A DNA stretch of 64,000 nucleotides from assembly GCF_014490445.1 (NCBI RefSeq), contig NZ_JACTUZ010000001.1, positions 124,001-188,000 on the forward strand, read 5' to 3'. Each line of letters starts with the position of its first letter. Positions within the stretch are counted from its first letter, which is position 1. Under the pieces are notes generated by a model. The model saw only the letters and a list, made by a program, of their open reading frames with translations, had not been told where the DNA came from and did not search any database. The DNA comes from Pseudoroseomonas ludipueritiae. GTDB lineage: Bacteria; Pseudomonadota; Alphaproteobacteria; Acetobacterales; Acetobacteraceae. The position numbers and the translations under genes are program-made. Positions 55,963-63,798 of this stretch are shown in pieces.

Positions 55963-56868
55963 GTGGAGCTGCGTCATCTCCGAGCCTTCCTTGCCGTCGC
56001 GGAAACCCTGCATTTCGCCCAGGCCGCCGAGAAGCTCGGCCTCTCTCCCCCTGCCCTGACGGAGCAGGTGCAGGGCCTGGAAGCCCTGCTGGGCGCGCGC
56101 CTGTTCCGCCGCACCAAGCGCAGCGTGGCACTGACGGATGCAGGGCATTTGTTTCTGCGAGAGGCCCGCCCGGCCCTGGCGCAGGTCGAGCGTGCGGAGC
56201 GTACCGGCCGCCTCGCAGGGCGCGGAGAGCGCGGCATCGTGGCGGTGGGCTTCGCGGCCTCGGCTGCCTTTTCCGGCGTATTGGGTGCCAGCGTGGCCGC
56301 ATGGCGCGAGGCGCAGCCCCAGGTCGAACTCAGGCTGCAGGAACTGGAAAGCGTGCCGCAACTGGAGGCGCTGGTGGAAGGGCGGTTGGACATCGGCTTC
56401 ATTCGCCCGCCGCTGGTGCTGCCCGATGGCATCGCCACCCTGCCGCTGCTGCGGGAACCACTCTGGCTGGCACTGCCGGAGGGCCACCCCCTCTGCGCGC
56501 AGGCGGCAGTCCAGCCTTCAGCCCTGGCCGAGGAAGCCTTCGTCAGCCCCGATGCCGAAACCAGCATGGGCTTCCACCACCACACCATCGCCATCGGGCA
56601 GCAGATGGGCTTCACGCCACGGGTGGCACACTACGGGCGGGACCTGGTGGCCGTGGCGGCGCTGGTAGGGCTCGGGCTGGGTGTCGCGCTGGTGCCTGCC
56701 TCGCTGCGGGACTGCGTACGGCTGCCAGGGGTGGTCTACCGCCCCCTGGCTGGCACGCCGTTGCGGGCCGAACTGGCAGCGGCCTTCCGCCGCACCGAAG
56801 CCGCACCCGCCGCCCGCGCCTGCATTCGCCAGTTGCGCCGGCAGGCGGAGGCGGTGCCGCCCTACTAG
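55963..56868 (+). CDS. LysR-family transcriptional regulator, YnfL-like
   Basis: A 301-residue regulator. The winged helix-turn-helix is at the N-terminus (ELRHLRAFLAVAETLHF, LGLSPPALTEQVQGLEALLG, LFRRTKRSVALTDAG), followed by a type 2 periplasmic-binding-like effector domain. I chose GTG 55963 because nearly all family members begin with V/M-E-L-R-H-L and because AAGGG lies 8 nt upstream; the frame is open from 55864. It probably activates the divergent MFS gene on binding an effector. The stop interlocks with the convergent gene (CTAG, 56865-56868). Confidence 0.92.
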   Translation: MELRHLRAFLAVAETLHFAQAAEKLGLSPPALTEQVQGLEALLGARLFRRTKRSVALTDAGHLFLREARPALAQVERAERTGRLAGRGERGIVAVGFAASAAFSGVLGASVAAWREAQPQVELRLQELESVPQLEALVEGRLDIGFIRPPLVLPDGIATLPLLREPLWLALPEGHPLCAQAAVQPSALAEEAFVSPDAETSMGFHHHTIAIGQQMGFTPRVAHYGRDLVAVAALVGLGLGVALVPASLRDCVRLPGVVYRPLAGTPLRAELAAAFRRTEAAPAARACIRQLRRQAEAVPPY

Positions 56869-58076
56869 GCCGAAGCCCCGATGGCTGTCCCGAGGGTTCC
56901 GCTCTGGCGTGCCGCGGCGCGGCCGACCACCGCGGCCGCGATCACCTGGGCACCACGCAAGGCCGCGCCTTCGATTTCGCCGAAGGCATCCCGCACCGCT
57001 GCCTGCTGCCGGGCCAGTTTCTCCGGGTGGCCCGCCACCGCCCGATCGATGGCGGGAATGACATCCTCCGGCGTCTCGGCCACTTCGCCCAGCGCCCAGC
57101 CGGCGAAGCGTGGATCATCCCGCCAGGCCACGTGATGGGCATTGAGGAAAACCACGGGGCGCGGCCGGGCCAGGAACTCGTAAAGCTGGCTGGACATGTC
57201 GCCCAGGTAGATATCGGCCGCCAGCACGTAGCTCATGTCTATCAGGCGCGGCGAGTCGAGGTCCACCAGGATCCGCCCCTCCCGCGACAGGCGCAGCCAT
57301 TCCTCCCGCTCTGCCGCGTCCATGTTCTCCGCCGCGCGGATATGCGGCGCGAAGACGAGATTGTAGCGGGACTGGCGCGCGAACTCTCCGATCACCTGCC
57401 GGGCCCATGGCAGGGAGGAGATGCCGGCATCGAAATGCGGGTTGTAGAGCACCACCGGCCGGTCGTTGTCGAAAAGACGGGGCGGGCTGCCCGCCAGCTT
57501 GGAGAAGAATTCCAGCTTCAGGTAGCCACCGGCCCGCAGGCGGGAGGGCGGCATATAGCCCTTCTCGGCTGCCCGGCGCAGATCCTTCTCCCCCGGCACC
57601 ACCACCAGGTCGAAGAGGGATTGCCGGCTCTCGGATTCCGGCGCCCGGTCCCCGGCGCCATGCCGGAAGTGAATCATTAGGGTATGCCGCAGCCCCATTC
57701 CCCGCAGCTTGGCCGAGGTGCGCTCCGGCGTGATCACCGCCGCCGCCCGCCGCAGACGGCGGCTGAGGGAAAACAGCAGGGGCGTCTTCAAGGAGGATCG
57801 CCGCCCCGTCACGGCCGCCAGCAGGCGCCCCCAGAGCGGCGGGCGGATGCTCTCGATCCGCATGGCCGGAGCATGCAGGGCCTCCCGCACCCGGCGAAGC
57901 GCCGCGGTGGTGGCGGCATGGTTGGAGAGGCAGGTGACAGGGCAGCGCGGCAGCAGCCGGCTCAGTTCCGCCGCTGCCGGAGCCAGGTGATAGACCTGAT
58001 GCGGGCCGCCGATGAAGAGAAAGACCACCTCGCCTTCGGCGAGGTCAACTCGGAGATTGTCTGCGCCTGGAGCCAT
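56865..58076 (-). CDS. TagF-like (CDP-glycerol glycerophosphotransferase-type) GT-B protein
   Basis: A 403-residue protein with a two-domain GT-B layout and no membrane helix. The block YLGDMSSQLYEFLARPRPVV near residue 295 matches the nucleotide-binding end of TagF/CDP-glycerol:poly(glycerophosphate) transferases, where S/T-S-x-x-x-E contacts the nucleotide. VLYNPHFDAGISSLPW earlier resembles the PTWR-type loop but lacks its exact residues. Wall teichoic acids are not expected here, so it may build a phosphate-containing capsule or glycan. There is no neighbouring polysaccharide gene. Substrate unknown. Confidence 0.65.
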   Translation of the reverse strand: MAPGADNLRVDLAEGEVVFLFIGGPHQVYHLAPAAAELSRLLPRCPVTCLSNHAATTAALRRVREALHAPAMRIESIRPPLWGRLLAAVTGRRSSLKTPLLFSLSRRLRRAAAVITPERTSAKLRGMGLRHTLMIHFRHGAGDRAPESESRQSLFDLVVVPGEKDLRRAAEKGYMPPSRLRAGGYLKLEFFSKLAGSPPRLFDNDRPVVLYNPHFDAGISSLPWARQVIGEFARQSRYNLVFAPHIRAAENMDAAEREEWLRLSREGRILVDLDSPRLIDMSYVLAADIYLGDMSSQLYEFLARPRPVVFLNAHHVAWRDDPRFAGWALGEVAETPEDVIPAIDRAVAGHPEKLARQQAAVRDAFGEIEGAALRGAQVIAAAVVGRAAARQSGTLGTAIGASA

Positions 58077-58104
58077 GCTGGAAACCCGTCATCCGCTCGC
58101 GGGG

Positions 58105-58126
58105 CCCGGCTGCCATGCCAGCCGGG
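58105..58126 (-). other. intergenic hairpin between MFS and TagF-like genes
   Basis: Perfect 8-bp stem CCCGGCTG (58105-58112) with CAGCCGGG (58119-58126) and a 6-nt loop, in the 147-nt spacer after the MFS gene at 58224-59705. No T-tract. It may separate the two transcripts. Confidence 0.35.
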
Positions 58127-58223
58127 GCAGCCGCACCGCAGGATATCGGCGCAGCCTCCACGGCCTATGGCTGATGGTGGCTTTCCGGTGAAGTCATTTT
58201 GTGAGCCACGGGAAGCGTTCCAC

Positions 58224-59705
58224 TCAGCGGAAGCCTGGCCGGACGGGAGCGGTATCCTCCTCCGCATGCAGGGAGAGCGGCGCGGAAACATCCTCCAGTG
58301 GCTTTCTCTCGGCCGCGAAACCCAGCCGCCATTCGGTGGCGGCGGCGACCAGCATCAGCACCGCCGCCAGCAGGAAGCCCCAGAAGATGTCGCCGCGCTG
58401 GCCGCCCTCTATCAGCCAACCGAAGAGCGCGGGGCCGGCCACGCCGCCGATGGCCGTGCCGAAGGCGTAGAAGAGCGCGATGGCGATGGCGCGCATCTCC
58501 AGCGGAAAGGCTTCGCCCACCGTCAGGTAAGCGGCGGAAGCGGCTGGCGAGGCGAAGAAGAAGATCACCGTCCAGGCCATCGTTTGCTCCCAGGCGGAAA
58601 GCCAGCCCTGTTGGAAGGCATAGCCGGAGAGCGCCATCAGGATGCCCGCCATGGCATAGGTCAGGGTGATCATGACCCGGCGGCCGATGCTGTCGAAGAG
58701 CGGGCCGAGAAGCAGCGGGCCCATCAGGTTGCCCAGCGCGAAAGGCAGCAGGTACCAGCCCACCTGGTGCGAGCCGATGCCGTAGAACTTGGTGAGCACC
58801 AGCGCATAGGTGAAGAAGATGGCATTGTAGCAGAAGGCCTGGCAGGCCATCAGCGTCACGCCCAGCACCGTGCGCTGGCGCTGACGGTGCAGCATGATGT
58901 GAATGACATCCTGCAATGAGGTATGGCCGCGCCGCCGCATCCGCACCGGCCCGTATTCCGGGGCCGGCAGCGGCCCGTGGCGGGAGGCCACCTCCTCCTC
59001 GATCTCGCGCACGATGCGGCTGGCTTTATCGGCATGGCCGTGGGTCATCAGCCAGCGTGGGCTTTCCGGCACCCAGTTCCGCAGCAGCATGATGACCAAG
59101 GCCAGCACCCCGCCGACGATGAAGGCGGCGCGCCAGCCGATCTCGGGGTCCACCACCGCCGGGTCCAGCACCACCAGGGCAGAGGCCGCCCCCAGCGCGG
59201 CGCCGGCCCAGAAGGTGCCATTGACCGCCAGGTCCACAGTGCCACGCTTGCGGGCCGGGATCATCTCCTGGATCGCCGAGTTCACGGCGGCATATTCGCC
59301 GCCGATGCCGGCGCCGGTCAGCGCCCGGAAGAACGCAAAGGACCAGAAGTCCCAGGAGAAGCCCGTGGCGATGCTGGCCGCCATGTAGAGCCCCACCGTG
59401 ATGAAGAAGAGCTTGCGCCGCCCCCAGCGGTCCGTCAGCCAGCCGAAACCTACCGCGCCGATCACCGCACCGATCAGGTAGGCGGAGGCCGAAAGGCCCA
59501 CCTGCGTTTCGGAAAGCGCGAGGCTGGGGCTCTCATGGATGGCGGCGGCCAGGGAACCGACCAGCGTCACCTCCAGCCCATCCAGGGTCCAGGTGATGCC
59601 CAGGGCGATGATGATCAGCCAGTGGAAGCGGTCCCAGGGCAGGCGGTCCAACCGGGCCGGGACATCCGTCTCGAAGACTTCTCCTTCGGCGACCTGCCGC
59701 TCCAT
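58224..59705 (-). CDS. MFS transporter, metabolite:H+ symporter type
   Basis: A 12-helix transporter of 493 aa. The N-terminus LDRLPWDRFHWLIIIALG and WTLDGLEVTLVGSL, the loop DRWGRRKLFFITVGLYM, and GAGIGGEYAAVNSAIQEM together fit the sugar-porter/aromatic-acid symporter branch. A longer central loop (VREIEEEVASRHGPLPAPEY) is also typical. ATG 59705 has GGGGAGG 5 nt upstream; the ORF extends 32 codons further without family similarity. The transported compound is unknown. Confidence 0.9.
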   Translation of the reverse strand: MERQVAEGEVFETDVPARLDRLPWDRFHWLIIIALGITWTLDGLEVTLVGSLAAAIHESPSLALSETQVGLSASAYLIGAVIGAVGFGWLTDRWGRRKLFFITVGLYMAASIATGFSWDFWSFAFFRALTGAGIGGEYAAVNSAIQEMIPARKRGTVDLAVNGTFWAGAALGAASALVVLDPAVVDPEIGWRAAFIVGGVLALVIMLLRNWVPESPRWLMTHGHADKASRIVREIEEEVASRHGPLPAPEYGPVRMRRRGHTSLQDVIHIMLHRQRQRTVLGVTLMACQAFCYNAIFFTYALVLTKFYGIGSHQVGWYLLPFALGNLMGPLLLGPLFDSIGRRVMITLTYAMAGILMALSGYAFQQGWLSAWEQTMAWTVIFFFASPAASAAYLTVGEAFPLEMRAIAIALFYAFGTAIGGVAGPALFGWLIEGGQRGDIFWGFLLAAVLMLVAAATEWRLGFAAERKPLEDVSAPLSLHAEEDTAPVRPGFR

Positions 59706-59833
59706 GCACGCCTCCCCTGCGCCGGCTATCCGGGGGCAACGCCCGGATAGCGGAAGCGTTGCGGCGGGCGGGCTTGCCGCATGCGCGCCGGCATGCATCA
59801 TGTTCGCGAGTTGTTCCGAAGGATTCGCTGCTG

Positions 59834-60508
59834 ATGCTCGCTTCGCCTCCGCCCGCGCCCAAAGGCCTCGGCGGCCGCGCCGCCCGGGCGCATCTGGCAG
59901 CGGACCCCATCCTGGGGCCGGTGGTCAAGCGGGTCGGGGCCTTCACCCTCAAGCCGGAGAAGCGGGAACCCTATGAGGCCCTGGTGCGCGCCATCGCCCA
60001 CCAGCAGGTGCATGGGCGGGCGGCCGAGGCGATGCTGCGGCGGCTGATTGCCCTCTTTCCCGAGCAGGATTTCCCCAGTGCCACCGCCATCCTCTCGCTG
60101 GAGGATGGCGCGCTGCGCGGCTGTGGCTTTTCCGGCGCCAAGGTGGCCGCCATCCTGGATATTGCCCACAAGACGGTGGGCGGTCTGGTGCCGACCCGCC
60201 GCGCCGCCGCGCGGCTCTCGGACGAGGCGCTGATCGAAAGGCTGGTGGCGCTGCGTGGCGTCGGCCGCTGGACGGTGGAGATGCTGCTGATCTTTACCCT
60301 GGGCCGGCCGGATATCCTGCCGGTCGATGATTTCGGCGTGCGGGAAGGCTACCGCCATGCCGCCGGGCTGGACGCGCAACCGAGGCCGAAGGAACTGGCG
60401 AAGATCGGCGCTGCCTGGGCGCCCTATCGCTCGGCCGCGGCCTGGTATCTCTGGCGCGCCGCCGACTTGGCCAAGGAAGGGCGCTTCAAGGCCCCCACGG
60501 CCCTTTAG
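59834..60508 (+). CDS. HhH-GPD DNA glycosylase (AlkA-like), second copy
   Basis: A 224-residue alkylbase glycosylase. The helix-hairpin-helix is in LVALRGVGRWTVEMLLIFTL, and the catalytic aspartate is Asp166 of ILPVDDFGVREGY. The N-terminal block EPYEALVRAIAHQQVHGRAA is that of the AlkA/MagIII group. It is only distantly like the protein at 29246-29890. ATG 59834 is chosen from several in-frame starts. The stop interlocks with the convergent esterase gene (60505-60508). Confidence 0.92.
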   Translation: MLASPPPAPKGLGGRAARAHLAADPILGPVVKRVGAFTLKPEKREPYEALVRAIAHQQVHGRAAEAMLRRLIALFPEQDFPSATAILSLEDGALRGCGFSGAKVAAILDIAHKTVGGLVPTRRAAARLSDEALIERLVALRGVGRWTVEMLLIFTLGRPDILPVDDFGVREGYRHAAGLDAQPRPKELAKIGAAWAPYRSAAAWYLWRAADLAKEGRFKAPTAL

Positions 60509-61278
60509 CCAAGAAAGGCACGCAGCGCGGCCAGGAAGCCTTCCGGCTGCTCGGCGTGCAGCCAGTGCCCGGCGCCCTTCACCTTGCCGAAGCGCACGGC
60601 GGGAAACAGGGCACGGAAGAGCGGGCGGTGCTCGTCCTGGATGTAGTCTGACTTCTCGCCGGCCAGGGCCAGGGTCGGGCCCTCGAAGCGTGCGCCGGCG
60701 GGCAGAGGAGGCGCGGATTCGATTTCGGACAGGGCAGCGGCGATCTCGGCCAGGCCATTGCGCCAGAAGGGCCGCTCCCCACCCAGCTGGAGGTTCTGCA
60801 ACAGGAAGCCGCGTACCCCTGCCGAGGGCACGGCGCCCGCCAATGCCGCATCGGCCTCCCGCCTCGTCAGTCCAGGGCGGAGATCGAGGGCCAGCATGGC
60901 CTCGGCATAGGGGCGGAAGGCGGGCGGATAGGCGACCGGGGCGATATCCGCCACCACCAGCCGGGCAACGAGGTCCTGGCGCGTCAGGGCCAGCATCATG
61001 GCCACCTTGCCGCCCATGGAATGGCCCAGCACATCGGCCGGGGTGGCGCCGATGGCGTCCAGCGTTTCCGCCACGTCCGCCGCCATTTCGGCATAGCTCA
61101 TGCTGGTGGCATGGGGGGAAACGCCATGGTTGCGCAGATCCATCGCCACCACGCGCCGCCCGGATGCCGCCAGCGCCCTTTGAGCCGCGCCGAAGTTGCC
61201 GGCCTGCCCGAAAAGCCCGTGCAGCAGCACCAGCGGCTCGCCCGCCTCCGGACCCATCTCGATCAGGTTCAGACGCAT
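60505..61278 (-). CDS. alpha/beta hydrolase, YbfF-like esterase
   Basis: A 257-residue serine hydrolase. The oxyanion loop is LLHGLFGQAGNFG, followed by MDLRNHGVSPH, the nucleophile Ser87 in LGHSMGGKVAM, VADIAPVAYPP and the catalytic His238 in GAGHWLHAEQP. All blocks line up with E. coli YbfF, an esterase active on acyl-CoA and short esters. It starts 4 nt after the EamA gene stop, so the two are co-transcribed. Confidence 0.92.
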   Translation of the reverse strand: MRLNLIEMGPEAGEPLVLLHGLFGQAGNFGAAQRALAASGRRVVAMDLRNHGVSPHATSMSYAEMAADVAETLDAIGATPADVLGHSMGGKVAMMLALTRQDLVARLVVADIAPVAYPPAFRPYAEAMLALDLRPGLTRREADAALAGAVPSAGVRGFLLQNLQLGGERPFWRNGLAEIAAALSEIESAPPLPAGARFEGPTLALAGEKSDYIQDEHRPLFRALFPAVRFGKVKGAGHWLHAEQPEGFLAALRAFLG

Positions 61279-61282
61279 CTGC

Positions 61283-62158
61283 CTATCCTCGCGTAGCGAC
61301 GACCACGCTGGCGCCGATCAGCGCACCGCCAATGATCACGTCCCAGCCCAACGGCTCACCCAGCCAGAGGGTGGAGACCACCACGCCAATGGCGGGCGCC
61401 AAGAGAAAGCCCACGGAGGAGACGGCGCCCGGCAGCCGCCGCCCTGCCTCGATCACCGCCCAGGTGCCCAGTGGCGCCACGAGACAGCCGATCACCAGCA
61501 TCTGCCACAATGCGCCCGGGCCGATGCCATAAGTCCCCTGCCCCAGCGGCTCCCGGATCAGCGCCATGGGCACCAGCACCACGCCGCCCATCAGGAAGCA
61601 CCAGGGCAGGTTCTCCAGCATGGAGCGTTCGGCCGGGAAGCGCCGCGTGATGATGATGGCGCAGGACCAGAGAAAGGAAGCGCCCAGCAGCATCAGGTGG
61701 CCGCTGAGGGTGCTGGCCCCGCCCGCCCCGGCAGCCCAGGGGCCGGCCAGCGCCAGGACCCCCGCCAGCCCCAGCATGGCAGCCAGCCAGCGGGTGCCGG
61801 AAACTTTCTCCCCCAGCACGAACACCGAAAGCGGCACCAGCCAGTAGATGGTGACATTGGCGAGCACCGCCGTGCGGCCGGCCGGCACCAGTGCCACCGC
61901 CAGATGCGTCAGCGCGAAATAGCAGCCGAGTTGCAGCAGGCCGACGCCGATCACCGCCGGCAGGTCCCGCCGCCGCGGCAGCCGCAGCTTCCCCTGGGCT
62001 GCCAGCACGATGCCCGCCACCAGCGCCCCCAGCAGAGTACGGGAAACGGCGAACCAGAGCGGCGTGGCATCCGCCAGTGCGGATTTCGTGATGGGCCAGG
62101 CGCCGCCGAACAGCGTCACGGCGACGAGCAGCATCCGGATATCGGCCAGGCGGATCAT
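61283..62158 (-). CDS. EamA/DMT-family transporter
   Basis: A ten-helix drug/metabolite transporter (291 aa) made of two EamA repeats. The first starts at MLLVAVTLFGGAWPITKSAL with ALVPAGRTAVLANVTIYWLV; the second has LLGASFLWSCAIIITRRF and a closing LLAPAIGVVVSTLWLGEPLG. It probably exports amino acids or metabolites. ATG 62158 is picked because it overlaps the stop of a small upstream ORF (ATGA); Met9 is an alternative. Confidence 0.9.
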   Translation of the reverse strand: MIRLADIRMLLVAVTLFGGAWPITKSALADATPLWFAVSRTLLGALVAGIVLAAQGKLRLPRRRDLPAVIGVGLLQLGCYFALTHLAVALVPAGRTAVLANVTIYWLVPLSVFVLGEKVSGTRWLAAMLGLAGVLALAGPWAAGAGGASTLSGHLMLLGASFLWSCAIIITRRFPAERSMLENLPWCFLMGGVVLVPMALIREPLGQGTYGIGPGALWQMLVIGCLVAPLGTWAVIEAGRRLPGAVSSVGFLLAPAIGVVVSTLWLGEPLGWDVIIGGALIGASVVVATRG

Positions 62159-62352
62159 CTGCCGGCGCAATCCGCAAGACGAAGCGGGTTTCCACCGGTA
62201 AAGTCGTGGCTTTCCGCCGTATCCCAAACCATGGCGAGGGAAAGGACAGCCCGGCCGGCGGGTGGCAGAGAAAGGCCATCGCGCTGCTGAGTATCCGGCG
62301 CGCCGCCCGCGCCAGGCACGAAATAGGTCATGCTGCCCGGCAGCCTTGCCAT
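62155..62352 (-). CDS. possible 65-residue protein coupled to the EamA gene
   Basis: A short frame from ATG 62352 with GGGGGAGAG about 10 nt upstream. Its stop overlaps the EamA ATG by 4 nt, the same coupling seen in proven operons of this window. The protein (start MARLPGSMTYFVPG, end GGNPLRLADCAGR) has no membrane helix or known motif. It could equally be a leader ORF whose translation controls the transporter, or chance. Confidence 0.3.
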   Translation of the reverse strand: MARLPGSMTYFVPGAGGAPDTQQRDGLSLPPAGRAVLSLAMVWDTAESHDFTGGNPLRLADCAGR

Positions 62353-62505
62353 CGCCCGATCTCTCCCCCTCACGGCGCTGCGAGGGTTGGCGTCCGGATG
62401 CAATCCGTCAAGCCGTGCACGAGCCTGTGAGCTTCTCCCTATCGCACGGTCTGTTGCCCCATGACCATGCCCTGGGTGACGATGCCGGCAGCGAGGAGTT
62501 CGTTC
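62353..62505. other. divergent spacer upstream of EamA unit and binding-protein gene
   Basis: 153 nt, GC-rich. Apart from the Shine-Dalgarno of the small minus-strand ORF (62361-62370) and of the plus-strand gene (62493-62498), I see no dyad, promoter match or RNA gene. Confidence 0.4.
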
Positions 62506-63798
62506 ATGGCCCAGGCTGGCCGCCGCGCAACACTGAAGGGGCTGGGCAGCCTCTTCACCGCCACCCTCTCCGCGGCGGCATGGGCGCAGAAGCCACCCGG
62601 TTCAACGGCGGAGCTGCGGATCGGCGCCATCTTTCCGGCCACTGGCCCGCTGGCGCGGCTGGGGGAGGAAAGCTTCCGTGGACTCGAACTGGCGGTGGAG
62701 GCGCGGAATGCCGCCGGCGGCGTCTTCGGCCGGCCGATTCGGCTGGTCCGCGCCGCCGCCGAGCATCCGGCGCAAGCCGCGGCCGCGACGCGAGTGCTGA
62801 TGAGCGTGGAGCGGGTGGCGGCGGTCTTCGGTACCGGCGCCTCCGTTCTTTCCCTCCCCGCCTCAAGAGCCGCCGAGCTGCAGGGAGTGCCCTTTTTTGA
62901 ACTGGGCGCCGTGGCGGATGCGGTGACGGCACGTGGCTTTCGTTTGCTGTTCCGCGCTGCCCCGCTGGCCAGCCAATATGCCGCCCTCTCCCTGCGTGCC
63001 TGCGCCGATCTTCTGCCGGAACTTTGGAACACCCGGCCAGAGGGGCTGCGCGTCGCCGTGCTGCATGAGAACGGCGCCTTCGGCCAGGCCGTCGGATTGG
63101 TGCAGGAGTCGCTGCTGCGCCAGGGCATCGGTCCGCGCCTCGCGGTGCGCCTGACCTACCCGGCCGCCGTGCTGCCGGGGCAGCCTGGCAACCCGCCACC
63201 GCCGCCCGATTTCGCCGCCCTGCTGGGGCGGTTGCGGGAATCCTCGCCGGATGTCCTGCTCCATAGCGGCCAGGAGGCGGAAGCGGCCGCGCTTTTCGCC
63301 ACCATGGCGGATGCGGGCTGGATGCCCCGCATGCTGGTCGGCTGCGGCGCCGGCTATCATTCGCAGGAGGCAGCGCGGAGCATCGGCCCGGGATTCGTGG
63401 GCACCATGGCCGTGGGCCCGGCCCCCTATGCCAGCGGCGGCGCCCTGGCCGAACCGGCGCGGCGGCTGGCGGAGCGCTACGCGGCCAGATACGGCCACGC
63501 GCCGTCCTCGGGGCACAGCCTCGGCCACGCCATGGCGGCCGCCTTCTTTCTGGAAGCCCTGCACCGCGCCGGCTCCCCGGAGCGGGAGCGCATCCGGGCC
63601 GCCGTCCTCGCCATGCCGGCCGGGGACCTGAGCCCCGGCTGGCCAATGGCGATGGATGAGGAGGGGCAGAACCGGCTGGCCCGTCCCGTCCTGTCTCAAT
63701 GGCAAGGCCAGGGGATGGCCTTGCGGCAGGTCGCCATCCTGGGTCCCGCCGCGCTGGAGCAGCCGCGGGACCGGATGGCGCCGATCAGCTCGCCTTGA
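62506..63798 (+). CDS. ABC-type branched-chain amino acid binding protein (periplasmic-binding type I)
   Basis: 430 residues. The N-terminus has RRATLKGLGSLFTATLSAAA, a twin-arginine-like signal with cleavage near AWA-Q. The mature part starts with LRIGAIFPATGPLARLGEES, the hallmark of LivK/AmiC-like receptors, and has GRPIRLV, FGTGASVLSLPAS and LRVAVLHENGAFGQ. I use ATG 62506 (GAGGAG 7 nt upstream) instead of 62461. No permease or ATPase genes are adjacent, so it may be an orphan receptor. The 3' end overlaps the convergent gene by 14 nt. Confidence 0.88.
   Translation: MAQAGRRATLKGLGSLFTATLSAAAWAQKPPGSTAELRIGAIFPATGPLARLGEESFRGLELAVEARNAAGGVFGRPIRLVRAAAEHPAQAAAATRVLMSVERVAAVFGTGASVLSLPASRAAELQGVPFFELGAVADAVTARGFRLLFRAAPLASQYAALSLRACADLLPELWNTRPEGLRVAVLHENGAFGQAVGLVQESLLRQGIGPRLAVRLTYPAAVLPGQPGNPPPPPDFAALLGRLRESSPDVLLHSGQEAEAAALFATMADAGWMPRMLVGCGAGYHSQEAARSIGPGFVGTMAVGPAPYASGGALAEPARRLAERYAARYGHAPSSGHSLGHAMAAAFFLEALHRAGSPERERIRAAVLAMPAGDLSPGWPMAMDEEGQNRLARPVLSQWQGQGMALRQVAILGPAALEQPRDRMAPISSP

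Noticed and set aside
55839-57680. 613-codon plus-strand frame over the LysR and TagF-like genes
   Set aside because: Crosses two genes on opposite strands in the wrong frame; residues resemble neither.
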